Shown here: piece after piece, positions 1 to 10,200 of the stretch
Layout of the letters: every line of letters begins with the position of its first letter
How positions within the stretch are numbered: the stretch's first letter is position 1
From: Psychrobacter sp. GP33
GTDB lineage: Bacteria; Pseudomonadota; Gammaproteobacteria; Pseudomonadales; Moraxellaceae
DNA: 64,000 nucleotides
Assembly (NCBI RefSeq): GCF_014119005.1
Contig: NZ_JACGYX010000007.1
Span: 1 to 64,000, forward strand
Reading direction: 5' to 3'
Translations under genes and position numbers: made by a program
Notes under the pieces: model-generated
Seen by the model: the letters and a program-made list of their open reading frames with translations, nothing else
Told to the model about the DNA's origin: nothing
Database searches by the model: none

Positions 1-50
1 GAAGATTTTTGATATGGATTAGATAATTAATAAACTTTAAAACAAGAAAT

Positions 51-87
51 AAAAAAACGCCCAGTGTTAATGTTGGGCGTTTTTTTT
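51..87 (-). terminator. Rho-independent terminator, likely bidirectional
   Basis: An 8-bp GC-rich stem (AACGCCCA at 56-63 pairing with TGGGCGTT at 74-81) has an A-run on its left and a T-run on its right. It can therefore end transcripts from both strands. It lies just after the stop of the minus-strand glycerate kinase gene, so that gene is its most likely user. Confidence 0.85.
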
Positions 88-116
88 AATAATTGAGATA
101 GGTTATAACTTTAAGA

Positions 117-1262
117 CTAAGAATGTGGTTTTATCGTTTGTCCTAACTTAATAGCAGCTGCAATATTAACGGCTGTTGTTTCAACATTATCATAAGCACC
201 CTTCAACACATTATCGATGGTATCTATCTTTTGGATACTGGGCATAACGACTTCGAATTGAGAAGTTTGAGCAGGTTTTAGCCCATCGACGCTACCGCAA
301 ATCGCAATGACAGGTTTATGATGAGCGCGCGCAAGTTGGCTGACACCGCCAGCGACTTTGCCCATGGAGGTTTGCGCATCAAGTTTGCCTTCGCCCGTTA
401 TCACGAGGTCAGCATTAGCAATATACTGCGATAAATTCACCGCCTTTGCCACCGTATCAAAACCTGATTGCAATTGTGCATTGCAAAAGGTCATCAATGC
501 AAATCCAAGACCACCAGCCGCACCAGCTCCTGCGACATGCTGATTATAGCTATAGCCGTGTCTCTGGCACATCATCGCAAAGTGATTTAATGCTTTCTCT
601 AGTTGAGTTACTTGTTCAGGATTAGCCCCTTTTTGCGGTGCAAAAATAGCGCTGGCACCCAATACGCCGCATAAAGGGTTGGTCACATCGCAAGCAACTT
701 CAAACGTCGTTGTTACTATATTTGGGTTAAATATTGAGTTGTCTATCTCCTGTAACTTATCAAGTTGACCACCACCTTGGGGGACCCAATTATCTTGGAA
801 ATCGTAAAAACGCATTCCTAAAGCCATCAACATACCTGCACCAGCATCATTGGTTGCACTACCACCGAGACCGATGATAATGCGTTTTGCCCCTTTATTT
901 AACGCATCATTGATAAGTTCGCCAACGCCAAAGCTACTGGTCGCTAGCGGATTTCTCTCCTCTATCGTTAATAGATGCAGACCACAAGCTTCCGCAATTT
1001 CGATAACGGCAGTGCCATTATCCAATAGCAAATAGCGTGCGGTAATTGGGCGCATGAGAGGATCATTTACCACTACGCTTTGCCAGTCACCACCAAGCGC
1101 ATAAGACAATACTTCAGACGTACCTTCGCCACCATCTGCCATTGGCAACAATGTATAGTCAGCATTTGGAAAAACCTGACTGAACCCTGATCGGATAGCT
1201 TGGCAAACATCGATAGCGGCTAGGCTTTCTTTGAACGAGTCTGGTGCGATTAAGATATTCAT
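117..1262 (-). CDS. Glycerate kinase (GlxK/GarK family)
   Basis: Predicted glycerate kinase, which phosphorylates D-glycerate with ATP in the glycerate/glyoxylate route; cytoplasmic. The 381-residue length is normal for the family. Visible family features are the N-terminal MNILIAPDSFKESL segment, MADGGEGT near residue 41, GLGGSATNDAGAGM at 131-144, and an ITGEGKLDAQT segment near 290. The start codon is the first ATG; its ribosome site is weak. The gene is divergent in setting from the island and shares its strand with the aminotransferase upstream, about 105 bases away, so co-transcription is possible. The family is certain from motifs; which product (2- or 3-phosphoglycerate) it makes is not resolved. 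Confidence 0.93.
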   Translation of the reverse strand: MNILIAPDSFKESLAAIDVCQAIRSGFSQVFPNADYTLLPMADGGEGTSEVLSYALGGDWQSVVVNDPLMRPITARYLLLDNGTAVIEIAEACGLHLLTIEERNPLATSSFGVGELINDALNKGAKRIIIGLGGSATNDAGAGMLMALGMRFYDFQDNWVPQGGGQLDKLQEIDNSIFNPNIVTTTFEVACDVTNPLCGVLGASAIFAPQKGANPEQVTQLEKALNHFAMMCQRHGYSYNQHVAGAGAAGGLGFALMTFCNAQLQSGFDTVAKAVNLSQYIANADLVITGEGKLDAQTSMGKVAGGVSQLARAHHKPVIAICGSVDGLKPAQTSQFEVVMPSIQKIDTIDNVLKGAYDNVETTAVNIAAAIKLGQTIKPHS

Positions 1263-1367
1263 TTAAGGCTCTGTGGTAAAAGGCTTTTTTAGTCTCGAAT
1301 TAAGAACGCCCATTAAAAATAATAGGCGTCATTATAAACAAGCGTTCTTAGGCGAATTAATAAATGC

Positions 1368-2564
1368 TTAGTCCTTTAATACTTCTACCATCGCATTAGC
1401 AACATAGTCAATATTGCTGGCATTTAAGCCCGCTACACACATGCGCGAATTGGATATCATATAAATACTAAATTCACTTTGTAAGCGCGCCACTTGCTCA
1501 GGCGTCAGTCCAGTAAAGCTAAACATACCATTTTGACGGGTAATATAATCAAAATTGCGCTCAGGTAACTTGGCTTCTAATACTGATTTAAGCGCTAGAC
1601 GCATGGCTTTAATACGATCACGCATGCCATAAACCTCACCAACCCATTGTTGATGTAGGGCTTCATCATTCATAACAATATCGACCACATGTCCGCCATG
1701 AGAAGGTGGGCTTGAGTAGATAGAGCGTACGATAAAGTTCAACTGACCAAACACCCGTACGGCTTCATCAGGCGTTGGGCAAACGATTGATAGACCACCA
1801 ACGCGCTCACCATATAAAGACAAGTTTTTAGAAAATGAATTACTGACAAACACGGGTAAGCCCATATCAACCGCTTTACGAATCGCATAAGCGTCGCTAT
1901 CAATATCTTCACCAAAACCTTGGTAAGCAATATCCATAAACGGTATAAGTTCATGCTTTTGAATAACTTCTAGCACGGTGTTCCATTGGTCTTGAGTCAA
2001 ATCCATACCAGTTGGATTATGGCAACATGGATGGAGTAATATCACGTCATTTTTATTCAAATCGCTAAGGAAGCTTAGCATCTCATCAAACTTTACACTA
2101 TTAGTGGCGCTATCATAGTAAGGATAGGTGCCTACTTCAACGTCACTACCAGCAAAGATGGCAATATGATTGCCCCAAGTTGGGTCGCTGACATAGCACT
2201 TAGATTGCGGAAACCATTTGTTGATAAATTCTGCACCGACTTTTAAGGCACCAGAGCCACCAATTGTTGCGATGGTTGCAACACGATTTTCTTGTACTGC
2301 TTTAGCATCTTTACCAAATAATAAATCCTGACATGCTTGACGATGCCCTGGCAATCCTGCCATCGGTAAATAAGGACGAGGCGCAGTGGATGCAGCGAGG
2401 CGCTGTTCAGCCGTTTTTACACAGTCGAGTACCGGCATTTTGCCTGCTGCATTATAATAAATGCCAATACCTAAATTAACTTTAGTAGGACTAGTGTCAG
2501 CCAAAAATTCATCCATCAATCCTAAAATTGGATCACCTGCATAATATTCGATACGTTCAAACAT
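1368..2564 (-). CDS. tyrB: Aromatic-amino-acid aminotransferase (class I, PLP)
   Basis: Predicted PLP-dependent transaminase acting on aromatic amino acids, or aspartate, with 2-oxoglutarate. At 398 residues it has the full class-I fold length. The PLP lysine is in SNSFSKNLSLYGERVGG (K246), with N183 in HNPTG, D211 and Y214 in DIAYQGFG, and an arginine-bearing SNSRMCVAG segment near the C-terminus that binds the substrate carboxylate. The start is supported by a GGAAAA ribosome site just before the ATG. It is a housekeeping gene outside the island. TyrB and AspC types are hard to separate by eye, so substrate preference is inferred. Confidence 0.9.
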   Translation of the reverse strand: MFERIEYYAGDPILGLMDEFLADTSPTKVNLGIGIYYNAAGKMPVLDCVKTAEQRLAASTAPRPYLPMAGLPGHRQACQDLLFGKDAKAVQENRVATIATIGGSGALKVGAEFINKWFPQSKCYVSDPTWGNHIAIFAGSDVEVGTYPYYDSATNSVKFDEMLSFLSDLNKNDVILLHPCCHNPTGMDLTQDQWNTVLEVIQKHELIPFMDIAYQGFGEDIDSDAYAIRKAVDMGLPVFVSNSFSKNLSLYGERVGGLSIVCPTPDEAVRVFGQLNFIVRSIYSSPPSHGGHVVDIVMNDEALHQQWVGEVYGMRDRIKAMRLALKSVLEAKLPERNFDYITRQNGMFSFTGLTPEQVARLQSEFSIYMISNSRMCVAGLNASNIDYVANAMVEVLKD

Positions 2565-3222
2565 ATTGTTTTCCAGTTATTTAATTGCTTTATAAGAGAT
2601 TTAAATCGAGGGTCTAAAGCATAAATCAGATTGCGGATTAACTCAACGTTAAATGAATGAATAACGTATTAAGAAATCAGGGTGCTTTGATATTTCTTTT
2701 ATAGAATATCATCTTGATATGACTGCTATCACTTTATACGTTATATAAGTATGTGATGTCTCAAAATCCGTGGTTAAAAACAGGAACAATGCCTTCGATA
2801 ATTGAAAAGAATTAGGATTGAATTATCGTATGCAATTTTTAGTTAACTATGACTGCGTTAACTCTGCGCGTTGCTCCTTAGTATAGAAAAGCATTGGTGC
2901 TAAGTGTGATTTCTGCAGAAGTAGTACGGCGCTGATAGTAGTAACCGAGTTGTTGCCGTTACTATATATAGTCCACTTGAATTACCACTTGATAGGGAAT
3001 AAGGCGTTACCTTATATGGTTGATTGTCGTGCATAGTCGGGAACACAACTGAGTAGCAAAACGCTATAAAAAATGTTAAGTTATAAAGATGATAATTATT
3101 ATCATTAATGGTTTTTCTTTTTATCTTTAGAGTTATCTCTTTTATAACAGGTTGAGATAAAAAGTACAGTTATAAATAAATCTAGTATCGGTAATTTTGA
3201 TTAAATAAAATAAGGAGTTGTT
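2565..3222. other. Intergenic region with divergent promoters
   Basis: This 658-base stretch separates the minus-strand aminotransferase from the plus-strand DUF1971 gene and should hold both promoters. It has no convincing reading frame. The only clear element is the Fur-box-like palindrome annotated separately at 3089-3105. Confidence 0.6.
3089..3105. promoter_or_regulatory. Fur-box-like palindrome
   Basis: ATGATAAT-T-ATTATCAT is a perfect 8+1+8 inverted repeat and closely resembles the Fur consensus. It lies about 118 bases before the DUF1971 start, a plausible operator position. Iron-dependent control of that gene is an inference. Confidence 0.55.
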
Positions 3223-3636
3223 ATGAGTAATACTAATATGAACTCAACTGATAAAATCGCGGTTATCCCAAGCCACTGGAAAATAAAACGTTCCACCCAT
3301 TTTTTCACCAAAGATAAAGTTCCTAATGCATTATTGACTCATCACAATACGGCAGAGGGTGTATACGGGCAAATTTGTGTCATGCAGGGTACGGTTATCT
3401 TTTATGGTTTTGCTGATGAAGCGGCTACTGAACCTGAAAAAACCATTGTCATTGAAGCAGGACAATTTGCTGTCAGTCCGCCTCAATACTGGCACCGTGT
3501 AGAGTTAAGTGATGACGCCCAATTCAATATCAATTTTTGGACAGAAGGTGACACTGGTAATAAATCGATGTTTAATAGCTCAAAAATCCATACCAAACCT
3601 ATTGAAAAGTTATTTGATAAATCAGATGAGTCCTAA
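3223..3636 (+). CDS. DUF1971 cupin-like protein (TehB N-domain/YeaR-like)
   Basis: A 137-residue single-domain protein that resembles the DUF1971 family, found alone (YeaR-like) or as the N-terminal domain of some TehB tellurite-resistance proteins. The tract from about residue 20 to 110 has cupin-like features: a histidine pair in LTHHNTAEGVYG, a GTVIFYGF strand, the VIEAGQFAVSPPQYWHRVE turn with a conserved histidine, and a following FNINFW strand. No signal peptide is seen. The start has a good ribosome site (AAGGAG). The upstream Fur-like palindrome suggests metal or stress control. The biochemical role is unknown; a link to tellurite, nitrite or oxidative stress is only family association. 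Confidence 0.75.
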   Translation: MSNTNMNSTDKIAVIPSHWKIKRSTHFFTKDKVPNALLTHHNTAEGVYGQICVMQGTVIFYGFADEAATEPEKTIVIEAGQFAVSPPQYWHRVELSDDAQFNINFWTEGDTGNKSMFNSSKIHTKPIEKLFDKSDES

Positions 3637-4304
3637 TTTATTATGAGGTTCAAGCTAGAGTTTATTTACTGAACGTAGATTCCAGGGTTATTTGGATGAT
3701 AGAGAGTGCAAGTGTATATATGAAAAATAAATATTAACATTTATATTAAACGAATATTAATATGTTTCCAGTTTAATGCTAAGTGTAAACACTTAATAAA
3801 TAATTCCGCTAATTCGATTGTTAGTAGGAAATTAAATCTATTAACTTGATATAGATATTATGATCAACAGCGATACCTAAGAATTTCTTAAGCATTTAGC
3901 TTACTTAACAGATTGATACTAGTGGGTATAATTATTTTTATTTTGGAAAGTATTATTTTACCTTTAAACATTCATTTTAAATATATCTTTTAAAGATTTT
4001 TTAATCTATCTAGCCAATAGGAGCAAGATATGGGCGAGTACAAGAAACCCCAACCTTGGCAATGGTGTCGAACTATTTTACTAAAATGAATATAAACCTT
4101 AAGTATATGATATTAATTGATATAATAATAAGGTTATAATAAAAATAATGGAGATTTTAGGGTAATTAAAAGATATTTTTAATATTTTCGTCACGGTATA
4201 ATTGCATATATTGATACCTAAATATTATTAATATATTATAAAGCTACTCCTACCGTATCGTCAACATCATGACACAGTATTGGTAAAAAGCTCAGAGGTG
4301 ATAA
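3637..4304. other. AT-rich junction between chromosome and island
   Basis: About 670 bases without a supported gene. It is very AT-rich, with many ATATTAAT-type tracts, and the composition changes from the flanking housekeeping region. A left attachment site of the recombinase trio would be expected here, but I cannot identify its repeat from the window alone. Confidence 0.4.
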
Positions 4305-4856
4305 ATGTCAAAGCAACAATCTGCCCGCCTTCATTCTTTTACCCCCAGTCATACTACTTTGACTGTTCACCCTAAGGTTTTATCGGCCTACAAAACTTGG
4401 CTCAAGTATCGTCCTAAAACATCGCCTATACACCTCAATGGTATCGATAAATATCATAGACCACTTACAAGAATTATTTATCACAACAAAAATCATTATT
4501 TCTATTTTGATAATTTTGAACGTATGTCAAATGTGTTCCAGTATGAAATCAATATAAGCCAACCCTTCGTCATTATTACAGGTAATGATCAGCAGATTAC
4601 TAAGGCGGCATGGGCTGAGGTATTGAAACTGTGTTTTTATAAAAATGTCGACCACGTTTCCTTATGGGAACAATTACAAGAGCATTGTTCCGCAACAACA
4701 CTAAAAGAATTGATGGGCTGTGACAGTCTTTACAACGAGGACTATTGCAGCTTTGCAGGCATCAAGATGGATCAGTATTCTTACGCGCAGAAATCTTTAA
4801 AGCAAAATAAAGAAACGTTTGATTTGGCTCAGAATACGGATTGGATCGATGGATAG
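4305..4856 (+). CDS. Small accessory protein of tyrosine-recombinase trio
   Basis: I do not recognise a domain in this 183-residue soluble protein. It is rich in aromatic and histidine residues in the first half (YHRPLTRIIYHNKNHYFYF) with a more helical second half. It is the first gene of a three-gene module: its TAG overlaps the ATG of the next recombinase gene by a few bases, so the two are translationally coupled. A ribosome site (AGAGGTG) precedes the ATG. By position it is probably a small DNA-binding or regulatory partner of the recombinases; this is inference from context. It could also be a structural subunit of the recombination complex. Confidence 0.7.
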   Translation: MSKQQSARLHSFTPSHTTLTVHPKVLSAYKTWLKYRPKTSPIHLNGIDKYHRPLTRIIYHNKNHYFYFDNFERMSNVFQYEINISQPFVIITGNDQQITKAAWAEVLKLCFYKNVDHVSLWEQLQEHCSATTLKELMGCDSLYNEDYCSFAGIKMDQYSYAQKSLKQNKETFDLAQNTDWIDG

Positions 4857-7137
4857 TGTGAAAGAATGGATCCCTAGGGTCTTAGAGGTCGAAGAGGTGC
4901 ATCGTCTAATCGGGCTAATTGTGCCATACGATTCACCATTGTCAGTCCAAATACATATATTAGTATTTGATCTAATAAGGCTGTCACCAAACTACTTAAT
5001 CAATACGGATGTTGAGAGTGCAGATTCAAGTTTAACTAAACTGACCGATGAGCAATGCATTGTCATCATAAAAGCAGTCAACTCTAATAAAAACACTAAA
5101 GCTTGGTCTGTTCCTTTTATGTTAGCTATCTTTACTAACTATTATAGGAAAAAGCCATTTACTGATAAAACTTGGCTCTTTATGAGCAAGTATCTCCAAC
5201 TCATACTTCTAATAGCAGAGCGTGAGGATAAGCATTTCAATAAGATTAATGCGCTTGGTGTTCGTATAAGAATGGCGCTCACAAAGAACTCTTCTCAGAC
5301 TGAAATTATCGATGAGCTTATACGTATACATGACTCATCTGCTAATGTTATTGAGAACTTTGCTGACATAAAAACCTATGAGCAAAATATGGATCATAGG
5401 GAGCAGACAGGCATAGTTAAAACCAAAAGCACAGCTACGAAAATAGGCAAAATAAGGCTTGCCTATGAAGTTATTATTAAAGATAAGGATTATATCGATA
5501 GAAAACGAAAATCTAATGCTCAGGCTGCCGTTTTAAAAACACCGAGAGATGAGCAGGTTTTGCCTTTTGTTACTGAAAGAACGCGTCGAATTCGCTATCC
5601 TAAGTTGTCTTTAGATAATAACGTCGTCAAATCAGAAAACCTAGCGGATGATGATCCGCCAGCGTTATTGGATAATCAATTTAACCCCACTAAGACAACT
5701 GCTAAATCCTCACAATTACAACAGTATCAGGTCAAAACCAACTACTTGCATAGTAAGCGTAATCGATTTATGTTTCCTAGTAACACTACGCTATTAACAT
5801 TATCAGATTATCAGTTAGTTTTTTTTAAACTCTGGGATATGTTGTCTAACGAAGCGCAACTTAATAGGCGGATTGCTACTATTTTTTTGTTATCAATGTT
5901 AACCGGTAGATCAACTCAAACCGTAATTCATGAGGTAGCAAGCAATAAAAGCCAAAGACAGTTTCTGGTGGAAGAGGAGAGCGGTATAGCCGTTATTCGA
6001 AACCGTATTAACGTGACAGTTAACCAGCGTGATGCAATAAAGCAAGTGGTCAAAAGCGATAGCAATCATTTTAGTTTGGCGCTACCAGAAACATTGCAAG
6101 GTATATTACAGTTTAAGTTTGCAGTAGAGCCAAACGAAGTCAACCAAACTCTTAAACTACTTAAAGAAGATTTATCTTTACCTTTATTATCAAGTCAACA
6201 TATAGAATCAGCGCTAGCCTTTATTATTACTCATCAAATCGGTGAACCACTACACTCAGACATTCTTACAGGTGTGGAAGTGGAGCATTCATCACCACTT
6301 TACTATACCAGCATCAAAACCTCCTCTTTATTGCATACTTACCAAATCGCAATCAATATGCTTAGTGCTCGATGCTTTAAAGATTTTAGGAGTAACCTGT
6401 ACTCTAAAGTCGGTGATTCTCAAAAGTCTTCCATCTATTCAGACCCAAAACATCATCAAATGTGGCAAACGCATAAGTATACATATTTTTCCAATGTATC
6501 ATCTGTTGCTAGTAATGAAAATAAAATCTTTGTCGGTAGTAATATGGCATTGACTGATAATGTTTGTGGTAATTTTTTCGCTCTGCTTGCCGATAATGTA
6601 CGAGGTGATAGTCGACAATTAAACCGGGGCAAAAACGATCGAGAGGATGAATATATCAAGCAATTTAATGCTTATAGCCTATGGCTATGGCATGTTATTC
6701 AAATCCAGACCGGTATAAGACCCGTTAATGATGTACCTGGATTTTTAAATCAGTTCAACTTTAGCCATGACATGTATTGGATGTCAGATAAATCTATACG
6801 CCAAGGTAAAGATTATGGTCGCCTCATTCCTATCAGTCATTTTTTGAAAACGGCATTGAAAAATTATATTAGCTATATCAAGCATTTTGCTAGTGAGCAT
6901 AATCCTTTGTATCCAGAACACAGGCTTGAAATTGATAAGATGCTGCAATCAGAAATCTCTCTTTTACAAATTTTTAGCTTTAACCCGAAAAAGTTTATGC
7001 CTATCACACCAAGACGTATTAGAAGCGCTGTCGGCAATGCGCTTCCTCATCAAGATAATTGGCTGCGACATCAACTACGCTCCATGCTGACCAACGAAGT
7101 CGACGAGTTATACATCTGTGCCTTATTCGGTCATTAA
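4849..7137 (+). CDS. Tyrosine recombinase, truncated by in-frame stop
   Basis: Predicted DNA integrase of about 760 residues. The first ATG at 4849 overlaps the stop of the upstream gene and is preferred over the TTG at 4819. Catalytic-type motifs occur in order in the last 150 residues: arginine in QTGIRPVND, lysine in GKDYGRLIPI, HxxR in LRHQLRSML, then GH. A TAA at 7135-7137 follows the GH directly. The same frame stays open for 44 more codons to a TGA at 7270-7272, reading HADQEIFHPM and later SINQYREELLP, which contains the only tyrosine suitable as nucleophile. That extension overlaps the next gene's ATG with a typical coupling geometry, so the stop looks like a recent nonsense mutation. 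The protein is probably inactive unless readthrough occurs. Confidence 0.82.
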   Translation: MDSVKEWIPRVLEVEEVHRLIGLIVPYDSPLSVQIHILVFDLIRLSPNYLINTDVESADSSLTKLTDEQCIVIIKAVNSNKNTKAWSVPFMLAIFTNYYRKKPFTDKTWLFMSKYLQLILLIAEREDKHFNKINALGVRIRMALTKNSSQTEIIDELIRIHDSSANVIENFADIKTYEQNMDHREQTGIVKTKSTATKIGKIRLAYEVIIKDKDYIDRKRKSNAQAAVLKTPRDEQVLPFVTERTRRIRYPKLSLDNNVVKSENLADDDPPALLDNQFNPTKTTAKSSQLQQYQVKTNYLHSKRNRFMFPSNTTLLTLSDYQLVFFKLWDMLSNEAQLNRRIATIFLLSMLTGRSTQTVIHEVASNKSQRQFLVEEESGIAVIRNRINVTVNQRDAIKQVVKSDSNHFSLALPETLQGILQFKFAVEPNEVNQTLKLLKEDLSLPLLSSQHIESALAFIITHQIGEPLHSDILTGVEVEHSSPLYYTSIKTSSLLHTYQIAINMLSARCFKDFRSNLYSKVGDSQKSSIYSDPKHHQMWQTHKYTYFSNVSSVASNENKIFVGSNMALTDNVCGNFFALLADNVRGDSRQLNRGKNDREDEYIKQFNAYSLWLWHVIQIQTGIRPVNDVPGFLNQFNFSHDMYWMSDKSIRQGKDYGRLIPISHFLKTALKNYISYIKHFASEHNPLYPEHRLEIDKMLQSEISLLQIFSFNPKKFMPITPRRIRSAVGNALPHQDNWLRHQLRSMLTNEVDELYICALFGH

Positions 7138-7264
7138 CATGCGGATCAAGAGATATTTCATCCGATGTCCTCTATATCTATAAATCAATATAGGGAAGAG
7201 CTATTGCCCCAGTTAGATCGTGTGGTACAAAAGCTTGATCTTAAGCAAGTGGAGGTCAGACGTT

Positions 7265-10200
7265 ATGGCTGAGCCAACAGAGTTATTTTCACACGAGCGC
7301 AGAGCCGCTAATTTACAGCATCAGAAGTTACTCTTAGTCGGGAAAGCTGAAGTTATCGTTACTGATTATTTATACAAACATAAGCCCTTTAATGATTCCG
7401 ATATGGTAGAACATTACCGTATTATCGATAATGAGTTATCGATAAAGTTTACTACATTCAATCAATACCGCTGTGCAAGGCAAGGGTTTCTACAAGCAGT
7501 TAGGAATTACAATAAAATTAACAACTGCTCGTTAGATGAGCCAGTCGTTCCTATTGTGGCTGAACGAGATAAACTCACCATTAGCTATGAGTGGTTTGTT
7601 GAAGGTTCAAAGGTTTCGAGTGCTTGGGAGACGATGCAGTTATCTTGGCAAAATAAGAGTAAGTTTAGTGCCAATGATTACGTAGCTTACTTTTTATATA
7701 GCAGTGTTATATTCGGCGGCCTAAATGATTTATCTGCATTAAAGGCGTTGTATCAGTGGGTCTTTAGCGATCGACAACTATATCTTGTGAATCTAAAAAA
7801 ACAGGCTGAAGATAATAAGAAGTTAAATGCTAATAGAATTTTGCTCGTGATCCCTTTAGAGATCAGAGATGACAAATATGGTTGCAGAGTTGATGGCAAC
7901 GATGATTCATTGACTCGCTATGTTTCTTATGTTCCTGATGACCTAAGTCTTATGTTTCTATACGCTTTAGGTGATACTAGTATAAATAAGCGGGAAATAC
8001 AGGAGTTTGAGACGATTATCAAAGGATTGAACAATAAGTTTGAACTTACTTGCCGAGATCCAAAAAAAATCCATTTATCACATCTTATCAAATACGCTAA
8101 TTTTCATTGGCGGCAGTGGCTTGGTAGTGCTATCGATGGCGCTGGCAGTCTAGTCATGCAAGGACAACTTAAAAGTACGTCACTACCTACTGAGCAATTA
8201 GTTAGTTATAACCAAGAAGTTATTCAAAGTACCCAACCAGCTATTACTTGGCAACAGCTGTTTATTCAAAGCACATCATCGAACGATACCTCTAAGCCCA
8301 GTAAAAGCTATCCCGCTTTTAGCAAGAATATCATTCAGCTCATTCAAGAGGCATTGAAAGGAACTCGATTATCTGCCAAAGATACTATTAACAACATAAA
8401 AGATGAATTTCCTCAGCCCAACGCCATACGTCTGCTAGGCTGGGTACTATTTTTACTAGAAGGTAATCAAACCAACCTAAACTCAGTCAGTAAATATGTA
8501 GGTTGTATTGGACGTGAATGGCTTATGTTGACCATGGATGAAGAATTAGAGGAATGGGGTACCAATGATTATGAAGAAATATATGAGCAAATTATCTTAA
8601 GTAAAGTCAAAGATGCTCGTAAAAAAGATGTTTTGCAGAAAGACCCGATCGATGATAGAGATGATATTGAGCTTGATGATGACGATGTCAAGAATAGTGG
8701 AGGTGACGATTTAGAGGAACCAATATCTGATTTAACGCAGGTGCTAGACGAAAATAAAGAGTCAAAGAATGAGAGTCAACAATCCACTAGCTTAGATGAG
8801 CTTAAAGACACCCAGTCTTATACTTACGGACGATTACGCGCTTTTCACCGATACCAGATGCAGTATTTCGAAGCTCCTGACGTGATTTTTGCATGGGGAG
8901 AAAACAAACAGGTCGTCAAAGCGAGCATGGTCTCACCTCGGGTGTATAAGGCTATGTATGAAACGCTACAAGCATCTGAATTAAACAAGAGTCAAACGCT
9001 TTTATGCCAGACGATATTAATTTTAGCGTATCGTACTGGCATGCGCATTAATGAGCTTGAAGGTATAAAACTCAAGAATGTAAAAGCCCTTTTGGATATT
9101 AGCATTGTACTGACGCCAAACCCTTATCTACGTCTTAAAAGTAGCAGTGCTAAAAGAAGAGTATTATTGGCGGCGTTTTTAAAGGAAGATGAGTTAAAAA
9201 TAGTTACGTTGTTTATTGCTCAGCAACAAAGAATGGGTGCGTCCTATTTATTTTCACAAGGGGCTAGTAGGCAGCCACTCCCAACGTATTTTTTTAGCAA
9301 TTTGATGAGAATACTATGGGATAAAGTACTTGGACAAGATAATCATAATTATACTTTTCATAGCCTTAGGCATACGGCAATCAGTCAATTAGCGCTAGCT
9401 ATTAACGGTTCGGCATTAGCAGAGGTGATGACCGACTATACCTTGGATAAATGCCAGAACATCGCTGATAGCTTGGCAGGTTATCATCAAAATCAAGGTG
9501 CTTGGTTTGGATTAGCAAGTTTCGTAGGTCATCTCACTTGTGACACTACCTTTGAGCATTATATCCATACCGCACATTTATTAGCAGGATGGCAGCTGAG
9601 GAAAGCTAAAATCGAAATACCTTTTACTGTGCTGAAAAGTATAACTGGTATAGATTACCAAACCGTCAATTATCACGATAAAACGGCTTATAATAAATCT
9701 ACTAAGACAGTAGTGTTAAAGAAATTAAGACCTTATTTTGCAAAAAAGCTAAAAGCACATCACACTCCTTTATTTACAGCACCCGATATGAGTTCTCAAC
9801 TTATCCAGCATAATAATGAAGGTGAGGGGATACAGTACTCTGTTTTTATTGATGCAAGGTACGATGCTGTTATTAGCTTTATAAGAGAAATAGATAGAAT
9901 CAGACCTGAGGTGCGCGAAAAAGAGTTGGAAAATATAGCGATAAAACACGGTATTCATTTACTCAATGCACGAGAGCTATATAAAAACGCGAGTAGCTTA
10001 AATAATAACGATAAGCTCATCACTCAAGTCAAAGGTCAAACTGCTCAAGCCATTATTACTACGGCATTGGATAACGCTTATAACCTGTCCGTACAGAAAC
10101 CTGATCAATTACGAGAGTTCGTCAGTATTTATAAGCAAAAGCACATTACCTCTAGATCTTACTTAAAATTTGGCATTAAAAAATCTCAACATGAGCTGTT

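Noticed and set aside
1300-1345. Terminator between the glycerate kinase and aminotransferase genes
   Set aside because: GCCC/GGGC-like complementarity is weak and lacks a proper U-run on the minus strand.
7220-7264. Upstream ATG at 7220 as start of the third recombinase
   Set aside because: The ATG at 7265 has GGAGG at ideal spacing and overlaps the restored end of the preceding gene; the 15 extra residues do not look conserved.
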